A stretch of DNA of 64,000 nucleotides from Dromiciops gliroides (Eukaryota; Chordata; Mammalia; Microbiotheria; Microbiotheriidae): contig NC_057861.1 of NCBI RefSeq assembly GCF_019393635.1, positions 84,499,827-84,563,826 of the forward strand. The letters are read 5' to 3'. The position numbers and the translations under genes were made by a program. The notes under the pieces were generated by a model. It did no database searches, was not told the origin of the DNA, and saw only the letters and a list, made by a program, of their open reading frames with translations. This document shows positions 27,176 through 32,090 of this stretch, piece by piece (position 1 is the first letter of the stretch; each line of letters starts with the position of its first letter).

Positions 27176-30100
27176 GTGAAAAAGAGGCCAAATTATTGAG
27201 GGGATAGGGGAGAGACACAGCTCCTGCCCTCAGAGAACCCCAGATCTCAAGGGATGGTCCCTGGCCCTCTCTACCTTGTATTATAGTATTCAAAGCTCCA
27301 TGAAGGCAGGGAATCTGGTCTTCCCTTCTCCTTTCCCTCCCAAAGAGCCTATAGTACAGGACATTCTCAGTCCTAGATTCTCAGCAGTAGGTGCTCAGTA
27401 AAAGTCTGATGTCTGATGTCCAGGGTTAGACAGTGGAAAGGAGTACTGAATTTCAAAAGACATAGGTGTGAATCCCACTTCTGATACTTCTTATTTGTAT
27501 GATGGCCATCAACAAGTTCACTTAACATCACTTAAGCCTCAGTTTACACATCTGTAAAATGGAGTTAGTAATTCTCACACTATCTGTCTCACATGGTTAT
27601 TATAAGGAAAGTGCTTTGTAAATTTTTAAACTCTACAGCAATGAGAGCTATTATTATGCCTGTGCATTATTAATAAGTGATTGAGAAAATGTGCAGTAAA
27701 CACACCATACACCTGGAGAGGACAGGTTACAGGCTAAAGGCCCAGGGTCCCAGGTCATAGTCATCCCTCTCCTCCCTGAGAAGAGACCCAAAGGTCAAAG
27801 GGCACACAGCGCCCCTAGGATATAATACCCATAATCCTTGGGGAAAGGGCAGCCAAACCTATAAAATGAAGGCCTCCCCAACATCTTCTCTCTGACACAG
27901 ATGGAGAATACCGATGGAGAATTTCCCATCCACCTCTCTCAAGCAGTCAGATATCTCCACAGTCCCCATCAAAACCTCAAAACTTCAGCAGCCTTGTTTA
28001 TAGGTAAGGAGGGGGAACCTGGAATATGCAGAGCCTTCTCTCCTCCCTTATAGCTTTTCTTCTTCTGTCCTGTCTCCTTTGCCCTCTTCTTTCTCCTTTA
28101 TTTTTTCCCTTATCCCTCTTCTCCAGCTCTTTTCTCTTGCTTTTCTCTCCTATCTCTCTCTGTCATTTTCCTCCTCTCTCCTCTCTTCCTTTCTCTCTTC
28201 CCCTCTCTGCTCCTCTCCTCTTTCTCTCTCTCTTTCTCCCTCCCTCTCTCTCCTCCCTTTCAATTTTCCTCCTCCTTATTTGTCTATTTCCTCTCTTCTG
28301 CTTTACTCCTCCTTTCCCTTACTCCTCCTCCTCCTCTTCTCTTCTCCTTCACCTCCTTCTCTCAGCTTTCCTCTCCTGTCTCTCACCTTTTTTGTGTCTC
28401 CTCTGTTCTGCTCTACTCCCTCTTCCTTTCCTTTCTTCCACTCCTCCTTTGTCTCATTTCTCTCCTCTTCCCTTATCTCTCTCCCTGATCTTCATTTTTA
28501 TGTCTCCATCCTCTCTTCTTCTTTATTCTTCTCTGTCCCTTCCTTTACTCCTCTACTCACCTTTACTCTCCCTTTCTTGCAGTATGACACAAGCTTTGGC
28601 TGTAGATGAAAGAGAAAATTAGTCTCTGAAACCCAAGTCACCTACCAAGTACCCAACCACTCAAGTGCCAACCCTCACCAAACTGCTAATCTAGACCCTA
28701 CTACAACCCTCTCTCTGCCCCACTTCTGACCACCCCCCCACACCTGGCTTCATCTATATCCTGATTTCACCCCTACCCTCGGGGGAGAGTAAGAAGAATT
28801 GCTAGAGTCCCAAAGATGACCTATGGTTATCACTCACACCCATTTTCACCATCCCCTTCCAGGTTATAAGTGAGGCCTCAATGAACCCTTTTGTTTGTTT
28901 GTTTGTCCATTCAGGCTACACCATCTGTTATTATCCCAGTGCTATCTTCGAGAAAGCGAGTGATGTTGACTTGGCCTTGTTCTATTCCAGTAAGCCCCAG
29001 ATTGGGATCAGCCCCTTCCTTTCCTCACTGCCCACTCCATCATCATCCCATTCCATCTTCCTCTCCCTCCTTCTAGCAGCTGGCCTTCCACTAGCCCTGG
29101 GGATCTAAAACTGTGGAACATAGAATGTCAGAGCTGGACGGGCCTTAGTGGTCACCTCATCCAGCCTCCCTCATTTTGCAGAGGAGAAAACTGAGACCCA
29201 GAAAAGGAATCCGGGCCAGCATTAGACTCGTGATCCACACTGGCTCTCAGGTTTCACTTCACCACAAACTGACCTCAGCAGCCAAGAACAAAAAAGGTAG
29301 GAACAGGGCACACACCCCAAGGCTGATAGGAGGAAGGTGATAGAGATAGTAGGCAGGACCAGAAGAAGCTAGCCCCAAGAAAGAGACACACAAGGGATCT
29401 CAAGGCCATCCTTGGAGACCTTGTTCTCACTCTTTTGCCACAGCCTATACCTCTGAAGATCAGAAAAACCTGGGTTTGACACCTGGCTTTGCCACTCACA
29501 TGCAAACATCAGATGAAGTACCTTGCCCCTCTTGAAGCCCCCACTTAATCTATTTCTACAGATTATAATTCCTGCCCTAGCTACTTCACAAGGGTGGGGT
29601 GTTCTGGTAAGGTAATAGGAGTGGATGGGCCTTGAAAAAGGTATAAAGAAACTCAGCCTGAGTTCTAGGCATGACTTTGCCACTAAATCTCTCCAAGTGA
29701 CCCTGGGAAAATTGTTTCTCCTCTCTAAGCCTCAATTTCCTTCATTGTAAAAGGACAGAGTTGAACTAGATGACTGCTAAGGAAGCTGCTGGCTTTAGCA
29801 TTCTTTATTCTGTGTTCTTCAGTTCCTTCCAGTTCTAACGTTCTGTATTCTATGTTCTAACAGTCTTAAGTTCTAAGGTCTCTTCCATCTCTAGTGTTCT
29901 ATGTTCTAATATCCTATATTCTCAGGTCCCTGACATCTCAGTCATTCTGTGTTCTAACTTTCTAAGTTCTAAGATTTCATCTATCTCTAGTGTTCTATGT
30001 TCTAACATCCTTGCCAACTAGAACATTTTGTGTTCTAACTTTCTAAGTTCTCAGGTCTCTTTTATCTTTAGAGTTCTATGTCCTAACATCCTATGTTCTA

Positions 30101-30806
30101 AGGTCCCTGCCAGCTCAAACATTCTGTGTTCTAACTTTCTAAGTTCTAGGGTCTCTTCCATCTCTACTTTTCTATGTTATAACATCCTATATGCTAAGGT
30201 CCCCAATAGTTCAAATATTTTATGTTCTGACATTCTATGTTCTAAGGTCCCTTCAGGTTCTTAATGTTCTGAATTTGAAGTTGAGACACCTGGGTTCAAA
30301 TCTTGGCTCCCATACCTACTCAGCTGTGTGACTATTGGTTAGTCATTTTATCTCTTTAAGTCTTAGTTTTCTCATCCATAAAATAGAGTAATTATGCATT
30401 GACCACCTCACAAGATGGTCATGAAGGAGGAGACACTTTAAAAACCTTTAAAGTACCATAGAAAGATGAACTATATCTGTATAACTCAGTTCAACAAGTA
30501 TTTGTTAACCATTTCCTGTGTGCCTAATCTGTAAAATGGGAAAAGGAACACTTGAACTGGCTACCTCCTTGGCTTGTAAGGAAACTACAGTGTAAGAGCC
30601 TAAAGCTCAATAGTGATATGAATGATCCTGATGACCTCTTCCAGCTCTAACATTCTGTGATTGGATTAAGGACTAACCCCAATTATTAAAGGATAACTAG
30701 ATTCCCTTTCCCTCTCCCTCCTGTCCTTTGACCCTGCTTCAGCCTACCAATGGCCCAAAGGCTGAGCTACTGCCTTGCCTAAAATAGAGGGGTGGAGGGG
30801 AGGCAT

Positions 30807-30885
<79 letters not shown>

Positions 30886-31174
30886 AGTTGGACTTTGGGG
30901 GAAGAAGGAGGTGGGACTCTTTCTCTATTTGAATGCCAACTGCACCCCAACCCCACCCTTTGTCCCAGGGAGCAATAGACTATAGATCTAGGGCCCAGGA
31001 TCATGGGAATGGCTTGGGTGGTCCCTGCATAGAGGCAAAGGCAGGAGAATTCTCACTGGGCTTTCCTCTCTTTGAGCTTTGGAAGAACTCAAGCACGACC
31101 CCACACAGGCCATCAGGGACTTCGCCACAAAGCACTCCATCTTCCTGGAGGAAGCGTACAGAATTATGCACTGA
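1893..31174 (+). CDS. MROH-family (maestro heat-like repeat) gene, C-terminal nine coding exons, 5' partial
   Basis: Nine exons join without a stop into a 375-residue C-terminal fragment (1129 coding bases). Every intron has GT/AG ends and all phases match. The fragment reads as a run of helical HEAT-like repeats. Family hallmarks seen are GVTLIARAMV near residue 40, QVISLQGLKNVIF near 115, and NLRNFFDDERDKVRASAISL across the exon 4/5 junction. A segment SKFTFYRCAVFL matches the place where the short family member MRO has a similar Cys/Phe-rich stretch. MROH proteins are large HEAT-repeat proteins, commonly well over 1000 residues, of poorly known function. The N-terminal part therefore lies left of the window. 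No frameshift or lesion is visible, so the gene is probably functional. Which paralog (MROH1, 2A/B, 4-9) it is cannot be decided from memory. Confidence 0.88.
2540..3045 (-). repeat. L1 3'-end fragment, interrupted by a SINE
   Basis: Antisense marsupial L1 landmarks are present: 'tagcacaatagtattccatc' and 'gttcagccattccccaattg' at about 2898-2965, and antisense 3' UTR at 2600-2780. The 2791-2897 SINE separates the halves. Confidence 0.7.
2791..2897 (+). repeat. Mar1-type CORE-SINE, 3' truncated
   Basis: Head and CORE are present but the copy stops after TGTGACCC, with no A tail. It runs straight into L1 sequence. This suggests a later deletion or a target-joined end. Confidence 0.85.
3150..3291 (+). 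repeat. Mar1/WSINE-type CORE-SINE
   Basis: Complete copy with the CTCATTGCCCTGCC-type end. A perfect 16-bp target-site duplication AAGAGTTAGTGATCTT lies at 3134-3149 and 3292-3307. Confidence 0.93.
3545..3788 (-). repeat. MIR/THER1-type SINE, antisense
   Basis: Antisense order is visible: 'aaggtttgcaaatatcatct', then 'gaggaaacagataccgag', then the antisense CORE and head ending at 'gagctaccaagttgcctc'. It is well diverged from the young SINEs. Confidence 0.65.
4012..4084. repeat. Compound microsatellite (GCTC)n(TC)n(AC)n
   Basis: Consecutive GCTC, TC and AC runs abut the antisense SINE that follows. They give a spurious Arg/Glu-rich frame on the minus strand. Confidence 0.95.
4086..4221 (-). 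repeat. Mar1/WSINE-type CORE-SINE
   Basis: Antisense copy from GGGGCAATGAGGGTTAAG to CGCCACCTAGCTGCC. It is one of only three simple Mar1 copies on the minus strand in this window. Its A tail has been replaced by or grown into the AC/TC microsatellite. Confidence 0.9.
5613..5756 (+). repeat. Mar1/WSINE-type CORE-SINE
   Basis: Complete copy, flanked by AGATATAAAGAGCA and AGATACAAAGAGCA (14 bp, one mismatch). Confidence 0.9.
6140..6254 (+). CDS. MROH-family exon 2 of the window
   Basis: The acceptor is CCATTGCAG and the donor GAG|GTAAGA is near consensus. The first base completes the split Arg codon; 38 codons follow, starting AMVQNSCSQIKGVLYQTI and ending ASLFFTE. The exon ends in phase 0. 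The shadow reading frame around 6032-6223 is not used. Confidence 0.88.
6355..6700 (-). repeat. L3/CR1-type LINE 3' end
   Basis: Antisense CR1/L3 3' region: 'gagcctaagccttcctctct', 'agttctgctctttgagtcca', 'cttgaaagactggaagacag'. It sits 100 bases after the exon 2 donor. Confidence 0.6.
7140..7260. repeat. Ancient interspersed repeat fragment, family uncertain
   Basis: Contains the widespread mammalian 'aacatttattaagcaccta' plus 'ctatgtgccaggca' text. Similar fragments lie near 14,128, 31,830, 36,415, 56,590 and 62,020. I cannot name the family with confidence. Confidence 0.4.
7261..8590. other. Intron sequence with little recognised content
   Basis: MIR-like CORE text occurs at about 7980-8090 ('ccatgtgaccttgggcaaat'). 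Otherwise I see no exon or confident repeat. 7260-7560 is A/T-rich. Confidence 0.4.
8600..8840 (-). repeat. MIR/THER1-type SINE, antisense
   Basis: 'ctatgtgccaggcactgtgc', 'cctcacagcaaccttgtgag', then antisense CORE ('agggtcacacagcgag') and head. It lies between two similar 65-bp stretches (8515-8580 and 8865-8925). Confidence 0.6.
9103..9246 (+). CDS. MROH-family exon 3 of the window
   Basis: Of two close AG dinucleotides, the one at 9101-9102 is chosen. It keeps phase 0 and gives 48 open codons, FLNSPIMLKELPKQ through FDSEK. Using the AG at 9111-9112 would create an early stop. The donor is AAG|GTAAAA. The content LTDPNPSIQVISLQGLKNV is a typical HEAT-like helix pair. Confidence 0.87.
9931..10077 (+). 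repeat. Mar1-type CORE-SINE (GAGTCAGGAGTACC subtype)
   Basis: Complete copy with poly-A tail and a perfect 13-bp duplication AAATCAAATAGAA at 9918-9930 and 10078-10090. Confidence 0.92.
10281..10457 (+). CDS. MROH-family exon 4 of the window
   Basis: The acceptor TCTCCCCCAG is strong and the donor GAT|GTGAGT is consensus. It has 59 codons, phase 0 at both ends. It encodes GNLLRAQLPAFLEGFYNENE, then a helix VVIRVMSTVADVLYCLG, and ends NLRNFFDD, where the conserved FF-D-E motif of the family runs into the next exon. The frame stays open past the donor into the intron, so read-through alone does not mark the exon end. Confidence 0.9.
10615..10860. repeat. Two MIR-like SINE fragments, head to head
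   Basis: 10615-10730 is antisense MIR ('gagaaactgaggcccagaga', 'gatcacacagctagcc'). 10745-10860 is sense MIR ('gtgtgaccttgagcaaggca', 'agtctcagtttccccacctg'). Confidence 0.55.
10861..11589. other. Intron, nothing recognised
   Basis: No exon, strong repeat or regulatory motif was recognised between the MIR fragments and the next SINE. Confidence 0.4.
11590..11743 (+). repeat. Mar1-type CORE-SINE
   Basis: Complete head, CORE and an 18-A tail. It creates mirrored spurious frames on both strands. Confidence 0.9.
11845..11945 (+). repeat. L2 LINE 3' tail
   Basis: 'gcagagactgtttcattttt', then 'gtaggcactcaataagtgct', ending just upstream of the exon 5 acceptor. Confidence 0.6.
11988..12143 (+). 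CDS. MROH-family exon 5 of the window
   Basis: The acceptor is TCATCCTCAG and the donor ACG|GTCAGT. It has 52 codons, phase 0. It starts ERDKVRASAISLFGDLVISM, one of the most conserved MROH/MRO segments (a charged turn followed by the LFG helix). It continues with HQSLIPLLVHLKDKCPAVIT. The 3' tail of an L2 LINE ends about 45 bases upstream of the acceptor. Confidence 0.92.
12428..12589 (+). repeat. Mar1-type CORE-SINE
   Basis: Complete copy. Its flanks repeat AAAAAGACATTGAAT on both sides of the element (ending at 12427 and 12604). Confidence 0.9.
12892..12972. repeat. 43-bp direct duplication containing a palindrome
   Basis: The unit beginning GATAGATGCYTTATGAAAGC occurs at 12892 and again at 12935. 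Each copy contains the hairpin GATGCTTT-ATG-AAAGCATC (perfect 8-bp arms in the second copy). Confidence 0.85.
15585..16115 (-). repeat. BovB/RTE-derived repeat
   Basis: Read on the minus strand, it shares the order 'aagtgaggcagagttgtaca', 'gtccagtgacaagac', 'caagacaactggcaa' with the plus-strand copies at 35,770 and, in part, 38,040. It is inserted in L2. Confidence 0.6.
16126..16212 (+). repeat. Mar1-type CORE-SINE, 5' truncated
   Basis: Starts inside the B-box region and keeps the CORE and poly-A. The flanks AAAGACAAAAGACAAA on both sides show that the truncation happened at insertion. Confidence 0.88.
17014..17164 (-). repeat. Mar1/WSINE-type CORE-SINE inside an older MIR
   Basis: Antisense copy with a T-rich start, ending CACCTAGCTGCCCCC. 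The host MIR text 'cctcagttttc' is duplicated on both sides. The MIR itself spans about 16,905-17,300 on the plus strand. Confidence 0.9.
17598..17720 (+). CDS. MROH-family exon 6 of the window
   Basis: The acceptor is CTACGTTGCAG and the donor CTG|GTGAGT. It has 41 codons, phase 0: KSKFTFYRCAVFLNWKLR, then LAWEEGLSARHFLWSCL. The first part aligns by eye with the C-terminal region of MRO (CKTTFQACSPYL type). The intron before it is 5.45 kb and filled by a degenerate L2 element. Confidence 0.87.
17790..18060 (+). repeat. L1 ORF2 fragment
   Basis: Degenerate L1 ORF2 near the C-terminus. 'acaaggactcagtatttgag' and 'tagtatggcagaaatgag' match L1 text, with a stop soon after. Confidence 0.5.
18190..18440 (+). 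repeat. Chimeric CORE-SINE with BovB/RTE-like tail
   Basis: tRNA-like head and CORE as in Mar1, then 'gagctggagacagaaatggc', 'aaaccactccag' and a terminal segment 'ggggtcacagagagttagac' like the 3' end of BovB/RTE LINEs. Confidence 0.75.
18892..19209 (-). repeat. Chimeric CORE-SINE with RTE-like tail, antisense, containing a (CT)n expansion
   Basis: Antisense order: RTE tail ('gtgtctgactcttggtgacc'), CORE antisense, head antisense ending ACCACCTAGCTACC. A (CCCT)n(TC)n tract at about 19,116-19,195 has grown inside the tRNA-like head. Confidence 0.72.
19731..19877 (-). repeat. Mar1-type CORE-SINE (GAGTCAGGAGTACC-like subtype)
   Basis: Antisense copy with a T-run at the left. Perfect flanking repeat AAATTGTTAAATGA on both sides. 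Confidence 0.92.
20000..21180. other. Intron, old diverged repeats only
   Basis: It contains 'tttggagcaaaggaggcac' and 'atctctgccctcacggacct' style text seen in ancient mammalian repeats. No exon was recognised, and I do not assign a family. Confidence 0.35.
21185..21535. repeat. TATG/ATAC-rich tract followed by a (GATA)n-type tetranucleotide array
   Basis: 21,190-21,310 is alternating TATG/CATA. About 21,310-21,535 is imperfect GATA/GATG/GATT tetramers, including several uninterrupted GATA runs near 21,480-21,520. Confidence 0.9.
22777..22862. repeat. (CT)n microsatellite, about 41 uninterrupted units
   Basis: A pure CT run of more than 80 bases follows an old MIR-like segment (about 22,640-22,740). 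All frames across it are Ser-Leu or Arg-Glu artefacts. Confidence 0.97.
22868..23045. repeat. Old DNA-transposon-like repeat, copy 1
   Basis: Shares 'aaaaccaattatatttaaat' and 'acagttatcaaaatattttt' with the copy at about 46,207-46,415. That copy has decayed ends like GTTCTT...AGGACCCC, as in hAT elements. The assignment is tentative. Confidence 0.5.
23120..23400 (+). repeat. MIR/THER1-type SINE, nearly full length
   Basis: Head ('aagtggttagaacactggac'), CORE ('gtgaccctgggcaaatcact'), then the long tail 'tgtaaagtgttttgcaaacc'. A (CAC/CAT)n run follows at 23,396-23,423. Confidence 0.75.
23425..24365 (+). repeat. L3/CR1-type LINE ORF2 fragment
   Basis: Degenerate coding text like other L3 copies here: 'gggactgctgagccaccctt', then 'gaatggccaatgtctccatt', then a fragment like the SLASIPxKI region of CR1/L3 reverse transcriptase. 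It is full of stops. Confidence 0.55.
24386..24512 (+). repeat. Mar1/WSINE-type CORE-SINE with internal head deletion
   Basis: The A-box part CAGTGGATAAAG is missing (GGTAG|CACCGGCC). The flanks repeat AAGAAGAGGTCCT. A G-rich 20-bp run precedes the head. Confidence 0.85.
24545..25960 (+). repeat. L1 3' part, split by a 764-bp insertion
   Basis: L1 text to about 24,772 ('agtagaaaagagctagaaga', 'atcaactgggtaatgact') resumes at about 25,537 ('ataatggatattattgtaca', 'gaattcagagaaatctagtg') and runs through the 3' UTR. Confidence 0.65.
24773..25536. mobile_element. Unidentified 764-bp insertion in L1, possible solo LTR
   Basis: It precisely interrupts L1 between AATAT (24768-24772) and AATAT (25537-25541), a 5-bp target-site duplication. 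The ends GCACTGCC...CCCATTAA are not canonical TG...CA and are not inverted repeats of each other. AATAAA occurs on both strands inside. Length and duplication size fit an LTR with decayed ends, but no coding text identifies the family. Confidence 0.45.
26045..26300 (+). repeat. L3/CR1 3' region fragment
   Basis: 'aaaccacttctggagtcttg' and 'gtgttcagttctggatggca' are CR1/L3-like. It ends with the 'ggtcccttccaactctacaa' tail and a (CA)n at 26,312-26,331. Confidence 0.55.
26915..27061 (+). repeat. Mar1/WSINE-type CORE-SINE
   Basis: It lacks the ACTAGC stretch of the CORE. Flanked by CACATTGCTG on both sides. Confidence 0.88.
27085..27176. repeat. Self-complementary TATA/ATAC/GTAT repeat
   Basis: (ATAC)n is followed by (GTAT)n and (TA)n, able to fold back on itself. 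Confidence 0.9.
27425..27665 (+). repeat. MIR/THER1-type SINE
   Basis: 'agtttacacatctgtaaaat' and 'aaggaaagtgctttgtaaat' after a degenerate head and CORE. It ends about 235 bases before exon 7. Confidence 0.6.
27792..27866 (+). promoter_or_regulatory. Promoter-like cluster before exon 7 (speculative)
   Basis: AGGTCAAAGGGCA (27792-27804) is a DR1 nuclear-receptor half-site pair. TATAAAA lies at 27860-27866, about 35 bases before an exon that starts with in-frame ATG. There is no proof of use. Confidence 0.25.
27901..28003 (+). CDS. MROH-family exon 7 of the window (begins with an in-frame ATG)
   Basis: The acceptor is TCTGACACAG and the donor ATAG|GTAAGG. It has 34 codons plus one base, opening with ATG and reading MENTDGEFPIHLSQAVRYL. 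It follows a 10.2-kb repeat-filled intron. A TATAAAA at 27860-27866 and a DR1-like AGGTCAAAGGGCA at 27792-27804 sit just upstream. The Met codon could therefore also be an alternative start, although normal splicing explains the exon fully. Confidence 0.86.
28026..28582. repeat. 0.55-kb polypyrimidine tract
   Basis: Almost pure C/T (TCC, TCT and CTTT mixtures, not one simple unit) starts 23 bases after the exon 7 donor. It produces long Ser/Leu/Pro-rich artefact frames (up to 198 codons) with no start context or homology. Confidence 0.95.
28915..28989 (+). CDS. MROH-family exon 8 of the window
   Basis: The acceptor follows a (TTTG)n pyrimidine-rich run ending CCATTCAG; the donor is CCA|GTAAGC. 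Two bases complete the split Gly codon, then 24 codons (YTICYYPSAIFEKASDVDLA and on) and one base of a split Thr codon. The short intron before it contains the 0.55-kb polypyrimidine tract. Confidence 0.83.
29105..29215 (+). repeat. MIR-like SINE fragment
   Basis: 'tagaatgtcagagctggacg', then 'cagaggagaaaactgagacc'. It is an old marsupial/mammalian MIR relative in the last intron. Confidence 0.5.
29820..30258. repeat. Higher-order minisatellite, about 96-bp unit, about 4 copies
   Basis: The phrase GTTCTAAC begins units at 29854, 29951, 30032 and 30128 (spacing 97, 81, 96; one unit lost about 16 bp). Each unit is built from shorter TTCTAWGTTCTAAGGTC-like blocks that resemble the tail of MIR-type SINEs. 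Confidence 0.8.
30275..30480 (+). repeat. MIR/THER1-type SINE
   Basis: 'gagacacctgggttcaaatc', 'agctgtgtgactattggtta', 'ctttaaagtaccatagaaag'. Confidence 0.6.
30806..30884. repeat. (GA)n microsatellite, about 38 units
   Basis: GA run with one AAAG interruption, 190 bases before the terminal coding exon. Confidence 0.96.
31077..31174 (+). CDS. MROH-family terminal coding exon with stop
   Basis: The acceptor is CTCTTTGAG. Two bases complete a Thr codon, then 31 codons read LEELKHDPTQAIRDFATKHS to EAYRIMH and end at TGA 31172-31174. An amphipathic helical end is normal for this family. The 3' UTR follows directly. Confidence 0.86.
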
Positions 31175-31800
31175 CCTCGCACCTTGCCTAATCCCACACC
31201 ATTGTCCTCCTTCCTCCATGTCTGATGTATCCCATTCCTTTGGGCACCCTCCTTATTCCCAAATTGTTTTTGTTTGATTGCTCTGCCTTTTTTTGATTTA
31301 AAAGAAAAAACTAGGTTCAAAGGAGCCTCTGACCTCTTGCTTGTCCCCCACTCTGTTCCTATTCCCTTCCCAATGCTCCTTTCTCTCTTAAGAAGGACAT
31401 GGTGTGGATACTCTACCGGACTAAGTAAGCAAGGTATCCTGGAGAACAAACCAGGCCAAGTTGGTTCTGCTCTGCTAAATCCTCATGGACATGGACACAC
31501 TCTGAAATGCTAATACAGGGGGCTATGAATGGTCGTGCTTAAGATGAGCTGCAGAGATGTCCATCCGTGAAGTTGTTCTTGGTGCCTTGTGGTTCTCCTA
31601 CAAATAAGGGTCCAGGGCCCCTTTTTAGGTAGGTGGAGGAAGGGTACCTGGCTCCAAACTCTTGGCTCCACTGCTTCCCAGCAAAGAACATGGGTCTCTT
31701 TGGGCTGGAATCCCCTAATATACTCCCTTATCCTCAATGGGCTTGAGTTTAGCTTTGAGCTGGGGATATGGCTTCTCTCGTCCTCCCCTTTTCTCCACTA
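31175..31800 (+). other. Probable 3' UTR of the MROH gene, end undetermined
   Basis: This is non-repetitive, pyrimidine-rich sequence following the stop codon. I see no canonical AATAAA or ATTAAA close behind the stop. The first AATAAA found is at 31980-31985, inside an older interspersed repeat. The transcript may end near there or use a variant signal such as AATATA near 31717. Confidence 0.4.
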
Positions 31801-31819
31801 GCCTCCCCCAACCCCAAAC

Positions 31820-32090
31820 TCAATTAATTAGTTGCTCAACAAACACTCAGTAAGCTCCTACTCTGAGCAAGACCCAGTGCTAAGTGCTACAGATTCAAAG
31901 AAAAAAAAAAAGAATCCCTGAGATAAGGAGTTTACATCCTACTGGGAGAGAGAGACATATGACATGTAAAATACAAATGAATAAAAAGTGATATGAGGAG
32001 GGAGATTATAAACTGGGAGGGTGAGGAAAGGTTTCATGGAGGAAGTGGCACCCAAACTGAGCCTTGAAGGAAGCTAAGATTTTTAAGATA
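31820..32090. repeat. Ancient interspersed repeat, family uncertain
   Basis: 'tcaacaaacactcagtaagc', 'gaaggaagctaagattttta'. Contains AATAAA at 31980-31985. Confidence 0.4.

Noticed and set aside
28026..28622. Open frames of 198 and 176 codons on the plus strand
   Set aside because: They are translations of a polypyrimidine tract (Ser/Leu/Pro only) in two frames at once, starting inside an intron.
30988..31449. 153-codon minus-strand frame
   Set aside because: It is antisense to the terminal MROH exon and its 3' UTR; composition and lack of splice context suggest a shadow frame.
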